Assembly (NCBI GenBank): GCA_944393745.1
Contig: CALYBD010000010.1
Span: 1 to 62,381 of the forward strand
Length of the DNA: 62,381 bases
DNA from: an uncultured Alphaproteobacteria bacterium
GTDB lineage: Bacteria; Pseudomonadota; Alphaproteobacteria; CAAGCB01; CAG-977
Reading direction: 5' to 3'
A program made the translations under genes and the position numbers. The first letter of the stretch is position 1. Every line of letters begins with the position of its first letter. Under the pieces are notes generated by a model. It saw nothing but the letters and a program-made list of their open reading frames with translations, made no database searches and had not been told where the DNA came from. Of this stretch, positions 8,756-17,587 are shown in pieces.

Positions 8756-10707
8756 TCAGTTTATGGATAGACAATAATCCCGTTTTGGCGCAGGAAGGCG
8801 ATTCCGTTTTACAGGCGGCTCTGTCGGCGGGAATTGAGATTGCGCATCTGTGTGATGAAAGCCAATCGGGATCCGAAAACCGGTGCGGTTTATGTCTGGT
8901 TGAAATAGCAGGCAAAGATGATCTTGTCCCGGCGTGCCGTACGTTGGTGGAAGAAGGTATGAAAGTTCTGACCAAAACACCGAAAACAGAAAAAGCTGTT
9001 CGCGCCAGAGCGGCGGAGTTGTTTTCTTCTCATCCCGCCGATTGTGCCACCTGCGTTAAAGCCGGTAATTGCGATATTCAAAAAATATGCGCGCGATATC
9101 GTCCCGAAATTCATTCTGAAAACGTTGTTTGCAAAACACAAAAGCTGTTGGATTGGATAGACGTTACGCCGCAAAAATGCATTCGTTGCGGACGTTGTGC
9201 CGCTTTTTTGAAAAAAGCCGGAATTATTCGGACGGATACGGATGTACCGCCAAAGCATTGCCCGCCGTTTTTATTGTCCGGTACTTTGATTGATTTGTGT
9301 CCTTCGGCAGCTTTGACGGACGCTTTGACATCAAAACTGACGCGGTCGTGGGAAACAATAAAAATCAACAGTATTGACGTAACGGACGCTGTCGGAGCCG
9401 GTATCAAAGTGGAAACGACAAAACAGCATGAAATTGTCCGCATCAGCCCTGCGCCGGGTTGCCTGATTTCGGATAAAGCGCGTTTTTGTTCGGACGGGCT
9501 GCACATTAATCGTCTGGACAGGCCTTATGCGCGGATTAACGGACGACTGAAAGAATGTTCGTGGACGGAAGCTTTTGTGACGATTGCTTCAAAAATAAAA
9601 GAGACGGCGCCTGAAAAAACAGCGGCTTTGATCGGTGATTTTGCCGATTGCGAAAGTATGTTGGCTTTGAAAGATTTGTTTGCGTTGATCGGCGCCAAAG
9701 CTATTGATGCCCGTACGGACAGCCAGATGTATTTGGATTTAAACAGCCGTCAGTCCCGTTTGTTCAATACACCGTTTTCGCGGATTAAAGACGCCGACTT
9801 TTTATTAAGCGTCGGCGCACGGATCAGTGATTTGGCGCCGGCTGTCGGCTGGCAACTGCGTCAGAATAAAATGCCGAAAGCTTTTGTCGGATTGAACGAA
9901 GAGGCCGATTTGCCCTATGAAGTTCTGGGGGCAACACCGCAGGTGTTAAAGGATATATTAAACGGATCCGGGATCGGAGCCGTGATGTTAAAACGCGCCC
10001 GAAAGCCGATGATTGTCGTCGGTCCGTCCGTGTTGCGGCGCAATGATGCCGCGGCCGTAATGGATCTGATCTGTCGGATTTGCGCAAAATATGATGTAAT
10101 CCGCAGCGATTGGAACGGATATAATTTTTTAAGTCAAAAAACGACTTTGATCGGCGCGGCCGAATTAGGGATGATTACTGCCGAACCGTTGCGGCCGAAA
10201 ATTGAAAAAGGAGACTTTGATTTCGTTTATCTGTTAAACGAAGATACCGTTTCGCGTTCTCAATCGGGGAATGCCTTTACGGTATATCAGGGGGTTTATG
10301 CGTCCCGGGCCGCACAGGACGCCGATGTGATTTTACCGGGACTGGCCTTCAGCGAGAAAAAAGCGACTTACGTTAATGCCGAAGGACGGGCGCAAAGTAC
10401 GGCAGTTGTTTCTCCGCCTTTCGGCATGGCGCGCGAAGACTGGAAAATTTTGCGGGCTTTGTCCGAATATCTGGGGACGGCGCCGCTGCCGTATGACGAT
10501 CTGGAGGATATCCGCGATTATCTGGCGGGGGAAAACGTTATCTTCTATAACCGCGGGGAAATTACCGCCGCGGACAATGTTTCCTTCGGAACACCCGGAG
10601 AAACGGAAGAAACACCGTTTTACGCCCGTGACGATATCTTTGATGACGAATTGTGCCGTCAATCGGAATATGCGGTCGTGTTGAAAAAAGGGTTGTTATC
10701 GAAATGA
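8752..10707 (+). CDS. nuoG: Complex I subunit G (75 kDa), Fe-S and molybdopterin-fold subunit
   Basis: 651 residues, GTG start in a GTGA overlap with nuoD. Fe-S ligands are complete for the proximal chain: a [2Fe-2S] set C-x10-C-x2-C-x13-C near residues 34-63, the H-x3-C-x2-C-x5-C set HPADCATCVKAGNC near 98-111, and CIRCGRC with a later LCP Cys for N4. The rest is the molybdopterin-oxidoreductase fold, truncated compared with E. coli NuoG. No N7 motif was seen. With nuoE and nuoF absent, this subunit is the most exposed electron entry point. A soluble ferredoxin or flavodoxin donor is a reasonable inference. Confidence 0.93.
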   Translation: MISLWIDNNPVLAQEGDSVLQAALSAGIEIAHLCDESQSGSENRCGLCLVEIAGKDDLVPACRTLVEEGMKVLTKTPKTEKAVRARAAELFSSHPADCATCVKAGNCDIQKICARYRPEIHSENVVCKTQKLLDWIDVTPQKCIRCGRCAAFLKKAGIIRTDTDVPPKHCPPFLLSGTLIDLCPSAALTDALTSKLTRSWETIKINSIDVTDAVGAGIKVETTKQHEIVRISPAPGCLISDKARFCSDGLHINRLDRPYARINGRLKECSWTEAFVTIASKIKETAPEKTAALIGDFADCESMLALKDLFALIGAKAIDARTDSQMYLDLNSRQSRLFNTPFSRIKDADFLLSVGARISDLAPAVGWQLRQNKMPKAFVGLNEEADLPYEVLGATPQVLKDILNGSGIGAVMLKRARKPMIVVGPSVLRRNDAAAVMDLICRICAKYDVIRSDWNGYNFLSQKTTLIGAAELGMITAEPLRPKIEKGDFDFVYLLNEDTVSRSQSGNAFTVYQGVYASRAAQDADVILPGLAFSEKKATYVNAEGRAQSTAVVSPPFGMAREDWKILRALSEYLGTAPLPYDDLEDIRDYLAGENVIFYNRGEITAADNVSFGTPGETEETPFYARDDIFDDELCRQSEYAVVLKKGLLSK

Positions 10708-11714
10708 ACGATTTTTTTGCCTCTTTGATGGAAAATGAAATCACGCCCTTTTTACACGAGCTGTTGCCGGCCGGCGGTATGATGCTGCGTGCCTGTTTAT
10801 ATTGCGTTGTTATTTTGGCCGCGGCGTTCTGTGTGTTCTGGGGAAAAGAAAAAATACGTGCCGGAATAGAAATGCGTCCCGGAAAATCGGCTCTCAGTCT
10901 TTTACGCCGGATTTGCTCTACGGCATTAAAGATTCCGGCCGTTCCCGATCCGGCTCAAAAAGTGTTGTTTGTTGCGGCGCCTTTGTTTGCCTTTGTCTTT
11001 TCGTTGTTTTTCTTTTTCTTTCTGCCGGTGAACAAAGGGTATTTTCTGCACCCCGATTTCAGTTTGCTTTATTTGTTGTTTGCCGCGTCCTGCGGAACGT
11101 ATGCTTTTATTGCCGGCGGGTGGAGCAGTACGACGCGTTTCAGTTTTTTCGCAGCCGTGCGCATGATCGCCCAGTCTTTATGCTGCCAGTCGGTTCTGGC
11201 TGTTGTCGTGATGACAATCCTGATGACGGCCGGAGCGCCGGATCTGTATTCCGTCATCAAAGCGCAAAGAAAAATATGGTTTGTCGTGCCGCATTTCCCG
11301 CTGTTTATTTTATATATGCTGTCGGTGGCAATGCTGTTGGGACTGGCACCGTTTAAAGGGCCGAAATCCGAAAGAGAACTGGCCGGCGGTATTTATGCGG
11401 AATACGGTGGCAGTCTGTATTTATTGTTTATTGCCGGTGAAAATATTTTGCTGTTGTTGTGTGCGGCACTGGGCAGTGTTTTGTTCTTGGGCGGGACGAT
11501 ACCGTTAGTTGGAACGGCAGTCTTGCCGGCATTTGTCTGGTTGTTGTTAAAGACGGGATTGCTGGTCTTTGTTTTCATTTTGATGGATTGCACTTTGCCG
11601 TGTTACCGGACGGATCGGCTGATGAATGTGTGTTTTAAGGTTTTTTTGCCGTTTGCTTTGGTGTGGTTGGCGGTTACGGCGGGATACCTGTATTTGTTGC
11701 AAACGGGAGGATAA
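10704..11714 (+). CDS. nuoH: Complex I subunit H (ND1-like), divergent
   Basis: 336 residues with about eight membrane helices, starting at ATG 10704 in an ATGA overlap with nuoG. Recognisable landmarks are AGGWSSTTRFSFFAAVRMIAQ, a degenerate PF-GP-SE-ELAGG loop, AEYGG and the C-terminal LKTG helix. Compared with E. coli NuoH, the SYE glutamate (E157) is Gln in SLCCQSVL. PFDLPEAE reads PFKGPKSE, turning D213 and E216 into Lys. The GPNRVGP loop is lost. These residues line the quinone chamber and the start of the proton path, so that function is doubtful. Confidence 0.9.
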   Translation: MNDFFASLMENEITPFLHELLPAGGMMLRACLYCVVILAAAFCVFWGKEKIRAGIEMRPGKSALSLLRRICSTALKIPAVPDPAQKVLFVAAPLFAFVFSLFFFFFLPVNKGYFLHPDFSLLYLLFAASCGTYAFIAGGWSSTTRFSFFAAVRMIAQSLCCQSVLAVVVMTILMTAGAPDLYSVIKAQRKIWFVVPHFPLFILYMLSVAMLLGLAPFKGPKSERELAGGIYAEYGGSLYLLFIAGENILLLLCAALGSVLFLGGTIPLVGTAVLPAFVWLLLKTGLLVFVFILMDCTLPCYRTDRLMNVCFKVFLPFALVWLAVTAGYLYLLQTGG

Positions 11715-12062
11715 ATGAACATGAAAAAAATTCATTTTACTCTTTTTGCGGATATTTTACGCAGTTTGCTGGTTGCTTTTCGTTATGTCGTCGGCTTGGG
11801 TGCCGGACAAAAAATAAAAGTCGAGGAAGAACCGAAGCCGGGATATCCTGATGTTGATGCCGAAAAGTGCATCGGGTGCAAACTTTGCGCAAAAATATGT
11901 CCGTCGCAGGCAATAGAAGTGGAAACGTTTGTACAAAACGATCGCAATCCGATCGAGTTCAGATGGATCGGCGAACGCTGTGTTGCTTGCGGTTTGTGCG
12001 TTGAATCCTGTCCTCGAAAGGCATTGCGGATTAAAAAGGAAAAGACAAATGTACGCGGTTGA
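11715..12062 (+). CDS. nuoI: Complex I subunit I, 2[4Fe-4S] ferredoxin-type
   Basis: 115 residues, shorter than the usual ~160 because the N-terminal extension is reduced. NuoI carries clusters N6a and N6b between NuoG and NuoB. Both motifs are complete: CIGCKLCAKICPSQAIEVE near residues 53-71 and CVACGLCVESCPRKAL near 93-108. Strong ribosome binding site GGAGG right before ATG 11715. The nuoJ start lies within its last codons. Confidence 0.95.
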   Translation: MNMKKIHFTLFADILRSLLVAFRYVVGLGAGQKIKVEEEPKPGYPDVDAEKCIGCKLCAKICPSQAIEVETFVQNDRNPIEFRWIGERCVACGLCVESCPRKALRIKKEKTNVRG

Positions 12063-12543
12063 GTTTTATGTTTTTGCCGTTTTGGTTCTTTCGGCGGCAT
12101 TTTTGTCGGTCAGTGTCCGGCATATTTTGTATGCGGTTTTCTGCCAGATGCAGGCAATTGTTGCCGTGGCCGGTATTTTGGCGGGACTGAACGCCAAATT
12201 TGTCAGTTTTGCTTTGTTGTCCATGTCGGCGGCATCAATGCTGGTTTTTTTGATTTTTGCTTTGATTGTTTTTGATTTTCGCCGAACGCAGGAATTTGTT
12301 CCCGAAAAAGCTTCTGCGGTTTCGCTGGTGTTTTTTGTTTTGCTGTGTTTGCAGACGGTGTACCTGTTTTTTAAACCGCAGTGGCCGAACGAAGAAATTG
12401 CTCCTGTTTTTTCTTTGCCGGTGTTGGGCGATATTCTGTATGCCGATTACGGTATATGCGTTTTGATTTTTGCAGCCTTGGTCTTGTCGTGCATGGTGGG
12501 TCTGTCGGCTTTGTTGGTCGGGAAAAAAGTACAGGAAGGATAA
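12049..12543 (+). CDS. nuoJ: Complex I subunit J
   Basis: 164 residues with five hydrophobic helices. The start ATG 12049 overlaps the end of nuoI by 14 bases and follows an AAGGA site. Identification is by operon position, size and the start EFYVFAVLVLSAAFLSV, which resembles NuoJ. NuoJ forms part of the junction between the quinone site and the antiporter-like modules. Sequence conservation is low, like the other membrane subunits here. Confidence 0.85.
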   Translation: MYAVEFYVFAVLVLSAAFLSVSVRHILYAVFCQMQAIVAVAGILAGLNAKFVSFALLSMSAASMLVFLIFALIVFDFRRTQEFVPEKASAVSLVFFVLLCLQTVYLFFKPQWPNEEIAPVFSLPVLGDILYADYGICVLIFAALVLSCMVGLSALLVGKKVQEG

Positions 12544-12549
12544 GACGTT

Positions 12550-12858
12550 ATGACAATCAACATTCCCGTTATCCTGACGGTCAGTTCGTTTCTGGTTTTT
12601 TTCGGCTTGTGGGGCGTTTTGCGTCATCGAAGCGATTTGATGCGGGTATTGTTGGCTTTACAGCTGATTTTTTTGGGATCGTTATTTAATTTTTCGATGG
12701 GAAGCGCTTTGTTCTATGAACCTTCCGGGTTGATTTTTTCTTTGTTCATGGCTTGTCTGAGCGGTGTGCAGATCGTTGTGTCGCTGGCATTGTTTTTACT
12801 TTATTTTAAAAAACACAATCATCTGACGATAGATCGTGTCGATACGATGAAAGGGTAG
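12550..12858 (+). CDS. nuoK: Complex I subunit K without its two membrane glutamates
   Basis: 102 residues with three membrane helices, normal NuoK length. The C-terminus IDRVDTMKG and the GLWGVL-R-R start match the family. The two intramembrane glutamates known to be needed for pumping (E. coli E36 and E72) are both glutamine: Q38 in LLALQLIFLG and Q74 in SGVQIVVSLAL. The spacing of 36 residues is identical to E36-E72, which supports the alignment. Helices 2 and 3 contain no acidic residue at all. Confidence 0.92.
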   Translation: MTINIPVILTVSSFLVFFGLWGVLRHRSDLMRVLLALQLIFLGSLFNFSMGSALFYEPSGLIFSLFMACLSGVQIVVSLALFLLYFKKHNHLTIDRVDTMKG

Positions 12859-12865
12859 GCGGAAA

Positions 12866-14689
12866 ATGGTTTTTGCTGTTCTTTTGCCTTTTTTTGCCGC
12901 GTGTTATGTTTTTGCGGCGGCTTTTTTAAAAAAGCGGACGTTTGCCTGGGAAATAGGAACCGCGGCGACCGGTCTGGCTTTTTTAAACATTGTTTCCATG
13001 GCGTTTAAAAATTTTGTTCACGGACAGGTTTACAGCGTTTTGCTGCTGCCCTTTTTAACGTTGGACGGAAAGACGTATGACTGGAGAGTGCATTTGGAAA
13101 CAACCGAAATATTTTTGGTCGTTTTTATCGTTTTTTCCGCTTTGATGTGTTTGTTGTTTGCCAAAGATTTTCTGCAACCCGAAAAAATGAACAGCTTTGT
13201 TGTTTTTTTACTGGGATTGACGTCTTTTTTGATTATTGTGATCGGCGCCAAAAATATGTTCCAGTTTTTTGTCGGCTGGGATTTGTCGGTTTTGTTTGCC
13301 TATTTATTGTTGATGCTGTTTCATGAAAAGCAGGCCGTGCGCCGATCCGGCGTGAATTTTCTGATCTGGCATACACTAAGCGACGTGCCGCTGTTTTGTG
13401 CGTTTTATATGCTGGCCGGCAAAACGGACGGTTTCTTTGTGGCTTCTTTTACGGCGGATTCCTTTTTGGCTTTTCAGGGAACGGAAACGGTTGTTTTTGC
13501 CGTTTTGATTTTGTTAAGCGTTTCTGCAAAATTGTTTTTGTTCGGCACGAATATTCTGATTGCGCAAACGGCCGGCATTTCCGTTCCGGCTTTGGCTTTT
13601 ATTGCGCCTGCCGCGTTGGGAGGACTGGGCGTTTATGTGTTGTATCTGTTCTTTCCGTTTGTGGACGACAATCAGACGGTGCGAACGATTTTTACGGTTT
13701 GGGGAATATTGACGGCACTGGGCGGATTGATGACGGCGTCGGCGCAGACAAATATCAAGGTTTTGCTTTGCCAGTTGCTGATGGGGCAGTTCGGTTTTGT
13801 TTTAACGGTTTTCGGCCTGATTGACCGAGACACGGCTTTTTGTGCTTATATTGCTTTGATTACGCCGATGACGGGGTTGATTTTATGCGCCGGTACGGTT
13901 ATTCAGGCACTGCAGGGAGAAGAAGAATTGCCGCGCATGGGAGGCCTGAAAAAATATCTGCCGTTTTCATTTTGGCCGATGCTGTTGTTTTCCGTATGTT
14001 GTGTCGGTTTTCCGCAAATCGGCAATTCTGCGGTTATTTTGGATATGTATGCCGTTTTAAAGGCTCGTTCTTTACCGGCGGGCAGTTTTTTCCTGACAGT
14101 GTATTTGTTTGCTTTGGCGTTTGTTTTTGCGCGGTTGTTGTTTCGGATTTTTTTGGCGGAAGAAAAATTTTCCGCTACAACGGCGGCCAGGATTTGTCGG
14201 CCGTCAAAAATTGAATCGCTGCCGTTGATGGTATTGCTGCTGTTGTCTTTTTTTCAGAATAAAGTTTTTGAACAATCCGTTTTGCCGAATTTGACGGGAG
14301 CCCTGTCGATCGGCGTTTTGGTGTCTTTACTGGCGGGGGGTTGCGGTTTGCCTGTCGGAATTTACTGTTTTTCCAAAGCGGAAAAAGCAGGCGGATTTCG
14401 TTTGTCCGGGGGGATTTTTCAAAAAATCGCTCATTTTTGTCAGAAAGGGTTTTATTTAACCGATTTTTATCAGGCTGTTTTTGTGCGCCCGTTTATGGCG
14501 CTGGCGGATTTTGCCTGGCGTTTTGCCGGCGCGGAGCTGCTGACGGAAAAATTACCGCGGGCATTAAAGAAAACAGCCGAAAATCTGCAAAAAACCCATT
14601 CGGGAAAGCCGTCTGATTTTCTGTTGTGGTCTTTGGCGGGACTGTTTGTTTTAATTTTTTCGCTGTTGCCGTTGTTGGCGGGAGAATGA
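12866..14689 (+). CDS. nuoL: Complex I subunit L, antiporter-like, degenerate
   Basis: 607 residues, many membrane helices, full NuoL length including the C-terminal part. The frame is seen in FFVGWDLSVLFAYLL (E. coli E144 as Asp), VSAKLFLFG (K229 kept), QTNIKVLLCQLLMGQFGF and PRMGGLKKYLPF. Lost features include the WLPDAM-GPTPVSALIHA block (here ISVPALAFIAPA, no His) and the H-x-x-x-H/K342 helix. The GFFSKDEIL lysine K399 is also gone, in a stretch reading FPQIGNSAVILDMY. The proton channel is therefore unlikely to work as in E. coli. Confidence 0.9.
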   Translation: MVFAVLLPFFAACYVFAAAFLKKRTFAWEIGTAATGLAFLNIVSMAFKNFVHGQVYSVLLLPFLTLDGKTYDWRVHLETTEIFLVVFIVFSALMCLLFAKDFLQPEKMNSFVVFLLGLTSFLIIVIGAKNMFQFFVGWDLSVLFAYLLLMLFHEKQAVRRSGVNFLIWHTLSDVPLFCAFYMLAGKTDGFFVASFTADSFLAFQGTETVVFAVLILLSVSAKLFLFGTNILIAQTAGISVPALAFIAPAALGGLGVYVLYLFFPFVDDNQTVRTIFTVWGILTALGGLMTASAQTNIKVLLCQLLMGQFGFVLTVFGLIDRDTAFCAYIALITPMTGLILCAGTVIQALQGEEELPRMGGLKKYLPFSFWPMLLFSVCCVGFPQIGNSAVILDMYAVLKARSLPAGSFFLTVYLFALAFVFARLLFRIFLAEEKFSATTAARICRPSKIESLPLMVLLLLSFFQNKVFEQSVLPNLTGALSIGVLVSLLAGGCGLPVGIYCFSKAEKAGGFRLSGGIFQKIAHFCQKGFYLTDFYQAVFVRPFMALADFAWRFAGAELLTEKLPRALKKTAENLQKTHSGKPSDFLLWSLAGLFVLIFSLLPLLAGE

Positions 14690-14692
14690 ACC

Positions 14693-16135
14693 GTGACATA
14701 TTATTCCTTACCTTCCGTTGTTTTGTTCTTACCGCTGCTGGGGGCTTTGTTTTTGCTGTTTATCCGCGGGGACGAACAAATTGTTTTTCAAAACAGCCGT
14801 CATGTTGCTTTGCTGATCACGGCGTGTGTGTTTATTTTGTCTTTTGTGTCATTTCTTTTTTATGAAGCCGATCCCGAAAAGTATTTAACACAGGCTTTTA
14901 CGCATTCGGTTCAGACCGATTGGCGCGTCGGCATTGATGCGCTGAGCATGATTTTTGTTTTATTGATTTCTTTTTTAACGGTATTGTCCGTTTGTGTCAT
15001 CAGGCGCCATGTGTCGTTTTGCGTCAGAGAGTTTTCTTTTCTGGTTTTAACGGCGGAAAGCTTTATGTTGATTGCCGTTTGTTCGCAAAATATGTTTCAA
15101 TTTTTTGTTTTTTGGGAAGCAGCGGTTCTGCCGTTATTTTTAATGACGGCAGTCTGGGGGGCGGAAAAGCGTATTTTTACGGCCTATAAGTTCTGCTTTT
15201 CGGATCTTTTGGGAGCAATTTGTTTAATGCCGGCGTTGTTTTTGCTTGCACAAAAAGCCGGATCTGCCGATTATGCCGCTTTGGCGCGGCTGAAACCGGA
15301 CGAAACAGAACAGACAGTTTTGTTGATTTGCTTTCTGGCGGCTTTGGCCTTTAAAGCGCCGTTGTTTCCTTTTCATGCCTGGTTAAGCGACACACAGGCC
15401 GAAGCGCCGGTGCCGACGGGAATTTTATTGTGCGGCATTTTTTCAAAATTAATTTTTTATGCTTTTTTGCGTCTGGCTCTGCCCGCATTGGAAAGCGTGC
15501 CGGATACATGGCGTTTGTTGTTGTTGATCTGGGCTGCTTTTTCGGCCGTTTACGGAGCACTGATTACGTTAAAACAAGTGGAAATAAAAAAAATCGCCGG
15601 TTTTGCTCATCTGGCTCAAGTCGGTTTTCTGGGCGCAGGCTTGTTTTGTGCGGCTCCGGCAACATTGCAAAGTCTGTTGTTTTTATGCGTGGCGCAAGGA
15701 TTGGCTTTTACGGTTTATTTAATGTCGGCAGGGGCTTTGTACGCGCGTTTCAATGATGCCGGCATGAAAGAACCGACCGGATTGATGAAATTATTCCCGT
15801 ATCTGGGAATGACTTTTTTCTTGTCGTGTCTGGCTGTTTTGGGCGTTCCGCCGTTAATGCCGTTTACGGGACAGTTTCTGATTTTTTATGACGTGTTCGG
15901 GCAATCAAAAATTGTGGCGTTTTTCCTGCTGTTGTCGGTTGTTTTGTTGTATTCGGCTTTTTTCAGGCTGTTTACGCGACTGCTGTTCGGAGAACCGCCC
16001 CAACAAAGTGCGGGGCTTCCGGATATGAGCTGGCGGGAAAAAACGGCGGCAATTGTGTTCGGATCTGTCTTTTTGATTTTGTCTGTTACGCCCGGGATCG
16101 TTTTTGATTTGGCCCGTCAGGCAATCGGCGGATAA
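14693..16135 (+). CDS. nuoM: Complex I subunit M, antiporter-like
   Basis: 480 residues, GTG start three bases after nuoL. NuoM is the middle antiporter-like module. Kept: E144 in FFVFWEAAVLPLFLM, K234 in LAFKAPLFPFHAWLSD and K265 in GIFSKLIFYAFLR. Changed: the terminal acidic residue of the channel, E. coli E407 in GEFMIL, is Gln in PFTGQFLIFYD, and the AHGLSAAGLF histidine is Gln in AQGLAFTVYL. It is thus closer to the canonical sequence than NuoL but lacks the exit carboxylate. Confidence 0.93.
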   Translation: MTYYSLPSVVLFLPLLGALFLLFIRGDEQIVFQNSRHVALLITACVFILSFVSFLFYEADPEKYLTQAFTHSVQTDWRVGIDALSMIFVLLISFLTVLSVCVIRRHVSFCVREFSFLVLTAESFMLIAVCSQNMFQFFVFWEAAVLPLFLMTAVWGAEKRIFTAYKFCFSDLLGAICLMPALFLLAQKAGSADYAALARLKPDETEQTVLLICFLAALAFKAPLFPFHAWLSDTQAEAPVPTGILLCGIFSKLIFYAFLRLALPALESVPDTWRLLLLIWAAFSAVYGALITLKQVEIKKIAGFAHLAQVGFLGAGLFCAAPATLQSLLFLCVAQGLAFTVYLMSAGALYARFNDAGMKEPTGLMKLFPYLGMTFFLSCLAVLGVPPLMPFTGQFLIFYDVFGQSKIVAFFLLLSVVLLYSAFFRLFTRLLFGEPPQQSAGLPDMSWREKTAAIVFGSVFLILSVTPGIVFDLARQAIGG

Positions 16136-16147
16136 AGGAAAATAAAA

Positions 16148-17578
16148 ATGAATGAAGCATTAAAAAGTATATTGCCCGTCGTACCGGAAATTCTGCTTTT
16201 GTTCTTTGCCGTTCTTTCTTTGCCGGCCGGTTTGTATGCGCCGGCGTCGAAATCAAAATCAATGGCAGACAGGTTTGTTTACGCGGGATTATTGTCGGCC
16301 TTTGGCGCATTGTGCCTGATTGATGTGCCGGCCGAAGGACTGTTTTCGGTTTTTCCCGGGGTGGGGCTGGACAGGTTTTCCTTATGGATGAAAAAAATTT
16401 TGCTGATCGGTGCCGTAATTGCATTGGCTTTTGGTGCGGATTGGTTGAAATATAAAAAGTATTCGCGTTTTGAATACGCTCCGCTGTTGGCTTTTTGCGT
16501 GACAGGCATGATGCTGACGGTTTCCGCACAAACATTTTTGGTGCAGTTCCTCGGGCTGGAAATGATGCATTTTCCGTTATTGTTTCTGACGGCCTATAAA
16601 CGCCAGGGCGAACGATCGACCGAGGCCGGAACAAAATACGTTGTGATGGTTTTTTTAAGTTCCGGATTATATTTGTTCGGCGTTTCTGTTTTATACGCTT
16701 GTCTGGGAACGTTGGATTTTGCCAAATTGGCGGCGACCGACAAACAGGAAATTATGCCGGCATTGCTGTGGGGACTGTCGTTTGTGACGGCGGGGCTTTT
16801 GCTGAAAATCGGTGCGGCGCCGTTTCATTCGTGGGCTGCCGATGTATACGAAGGGGCGCCTTCACCGGTGACGGCTTTGTTTGCCATGATGGTTCGTCTG
16901 CCCGTTCTTGCCGCCTTGGCTGAGATTGTTTCGAAACCTTTCGGCGATCTGGATTTTTATTGGCGTCCCGTTTTGGGCACAGCTGCCGTTTTGTCTGTTT
17001 ATATCGGCGGATTCGGTGCGATCGTACAAACAAACATTAAACGTCTGACAGCCTATACGGTAATTGTGTTAAACGGCTTTGCTTTGTCGGCGTTGGTTGT
17101 GAAAAGTACGGTATTATTATTGTTTTTAATGACAATTGATCTGATTTTGTTGGCGGGATTGTCTGCCGTTGTTTTATCGTTGCGCATCGGTGACGAGCTC
17201 AGTGAAGAAATTCGCGTTTTATTCGGACAGGGACAGACAAAGCCTTTGCGCGGCGGATTGTTTTCGTTGATTTTTTTGGGGTTGGCCGGCGCGCCGCCGT
17301 TTGCCGGATTTTGGACGCGTTTCGGATTGTTCAAAGACACGGCGGTTAACGGCATGATACCTTTATGTATTTTTCTGATGTTGGGCGGGTTGTTGATTAT
17401 GTATGTTTATTTAAAAATCATCCGTCAGATGTATATGGTTTCGGCCAGAGAAGATCTGTCTTTTGCGCCGATGCCGATGAAAGCCGTTATAACGGCTGCA
17501 GCGGTTGTTTCCGTTTTTTCTTTTGCAGCGGCGGAACCGTTGCTGAGCATTATGCAAACGGCCGGAATGCTTTTTTAG
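16148..17578 (+). CDS. nuoN: Complex I subunit N, antiporter-like
   Basis: 476 residues, last complex I gene. The best conserved of the three large membrane subunits: QFLGLEMMHFPLFLLTAY keeps the E133-type glutamate, and LKIGAAPFHSWAADVYEGAP keeps K217. The two other channel lysines are replaced by Arg: K247 in MMVRLPVLAAL and K395 in FAGFWTRFGLFKD. Charge is thus retained here, unlike in NuoK, NuoH and NuoM. birA follows after nine bases, the usual alphaproteobacterial order. Confidence 0.94.
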   Translation: MNEALKSILPVVPEILLLFFAVLSLPAGLYAPASKSKSMADRFVYAGLLSAFGALCLIDVPAEGLFSVFPGVGLDRFSLWMKKILLIGAVIALAFGADWLKYKKYSRFEYAPLLAFCVTGMMLTVSAQTFLVQFLGLEMMHFPLLFLTAYKRQGERSTEAGTKYVVMVFLSSGLYLFGVSVLYACLGTLDFAKLAATDKQEIMPALLWGLSFVTAGLLLKIGAAPFHSWAADVYEGAPSPVTALFAMMVRLPVLAALAEIVSKPFGDLDFYWRPVLGTAAVLSVYIGGFGAIVQTNIKRLTAYTVIVLNGFALSALVVKSTVLLLFLMTIDLILLAGLSAVVLSLRIGDELSEEIRVLFGQGQTKPLRGGLFSLIFLGLAGAPPFAGFWTRFGLFKDTAVNGMIPLCIFLMLGGLLIMYVYLKIIRQMYMVSAREDLSFAPMPMKAVITAAAVVSVFSFAAAEPLLSIMQTAGMLF

Positions 17579-17587
17579 CGGGGAAAA

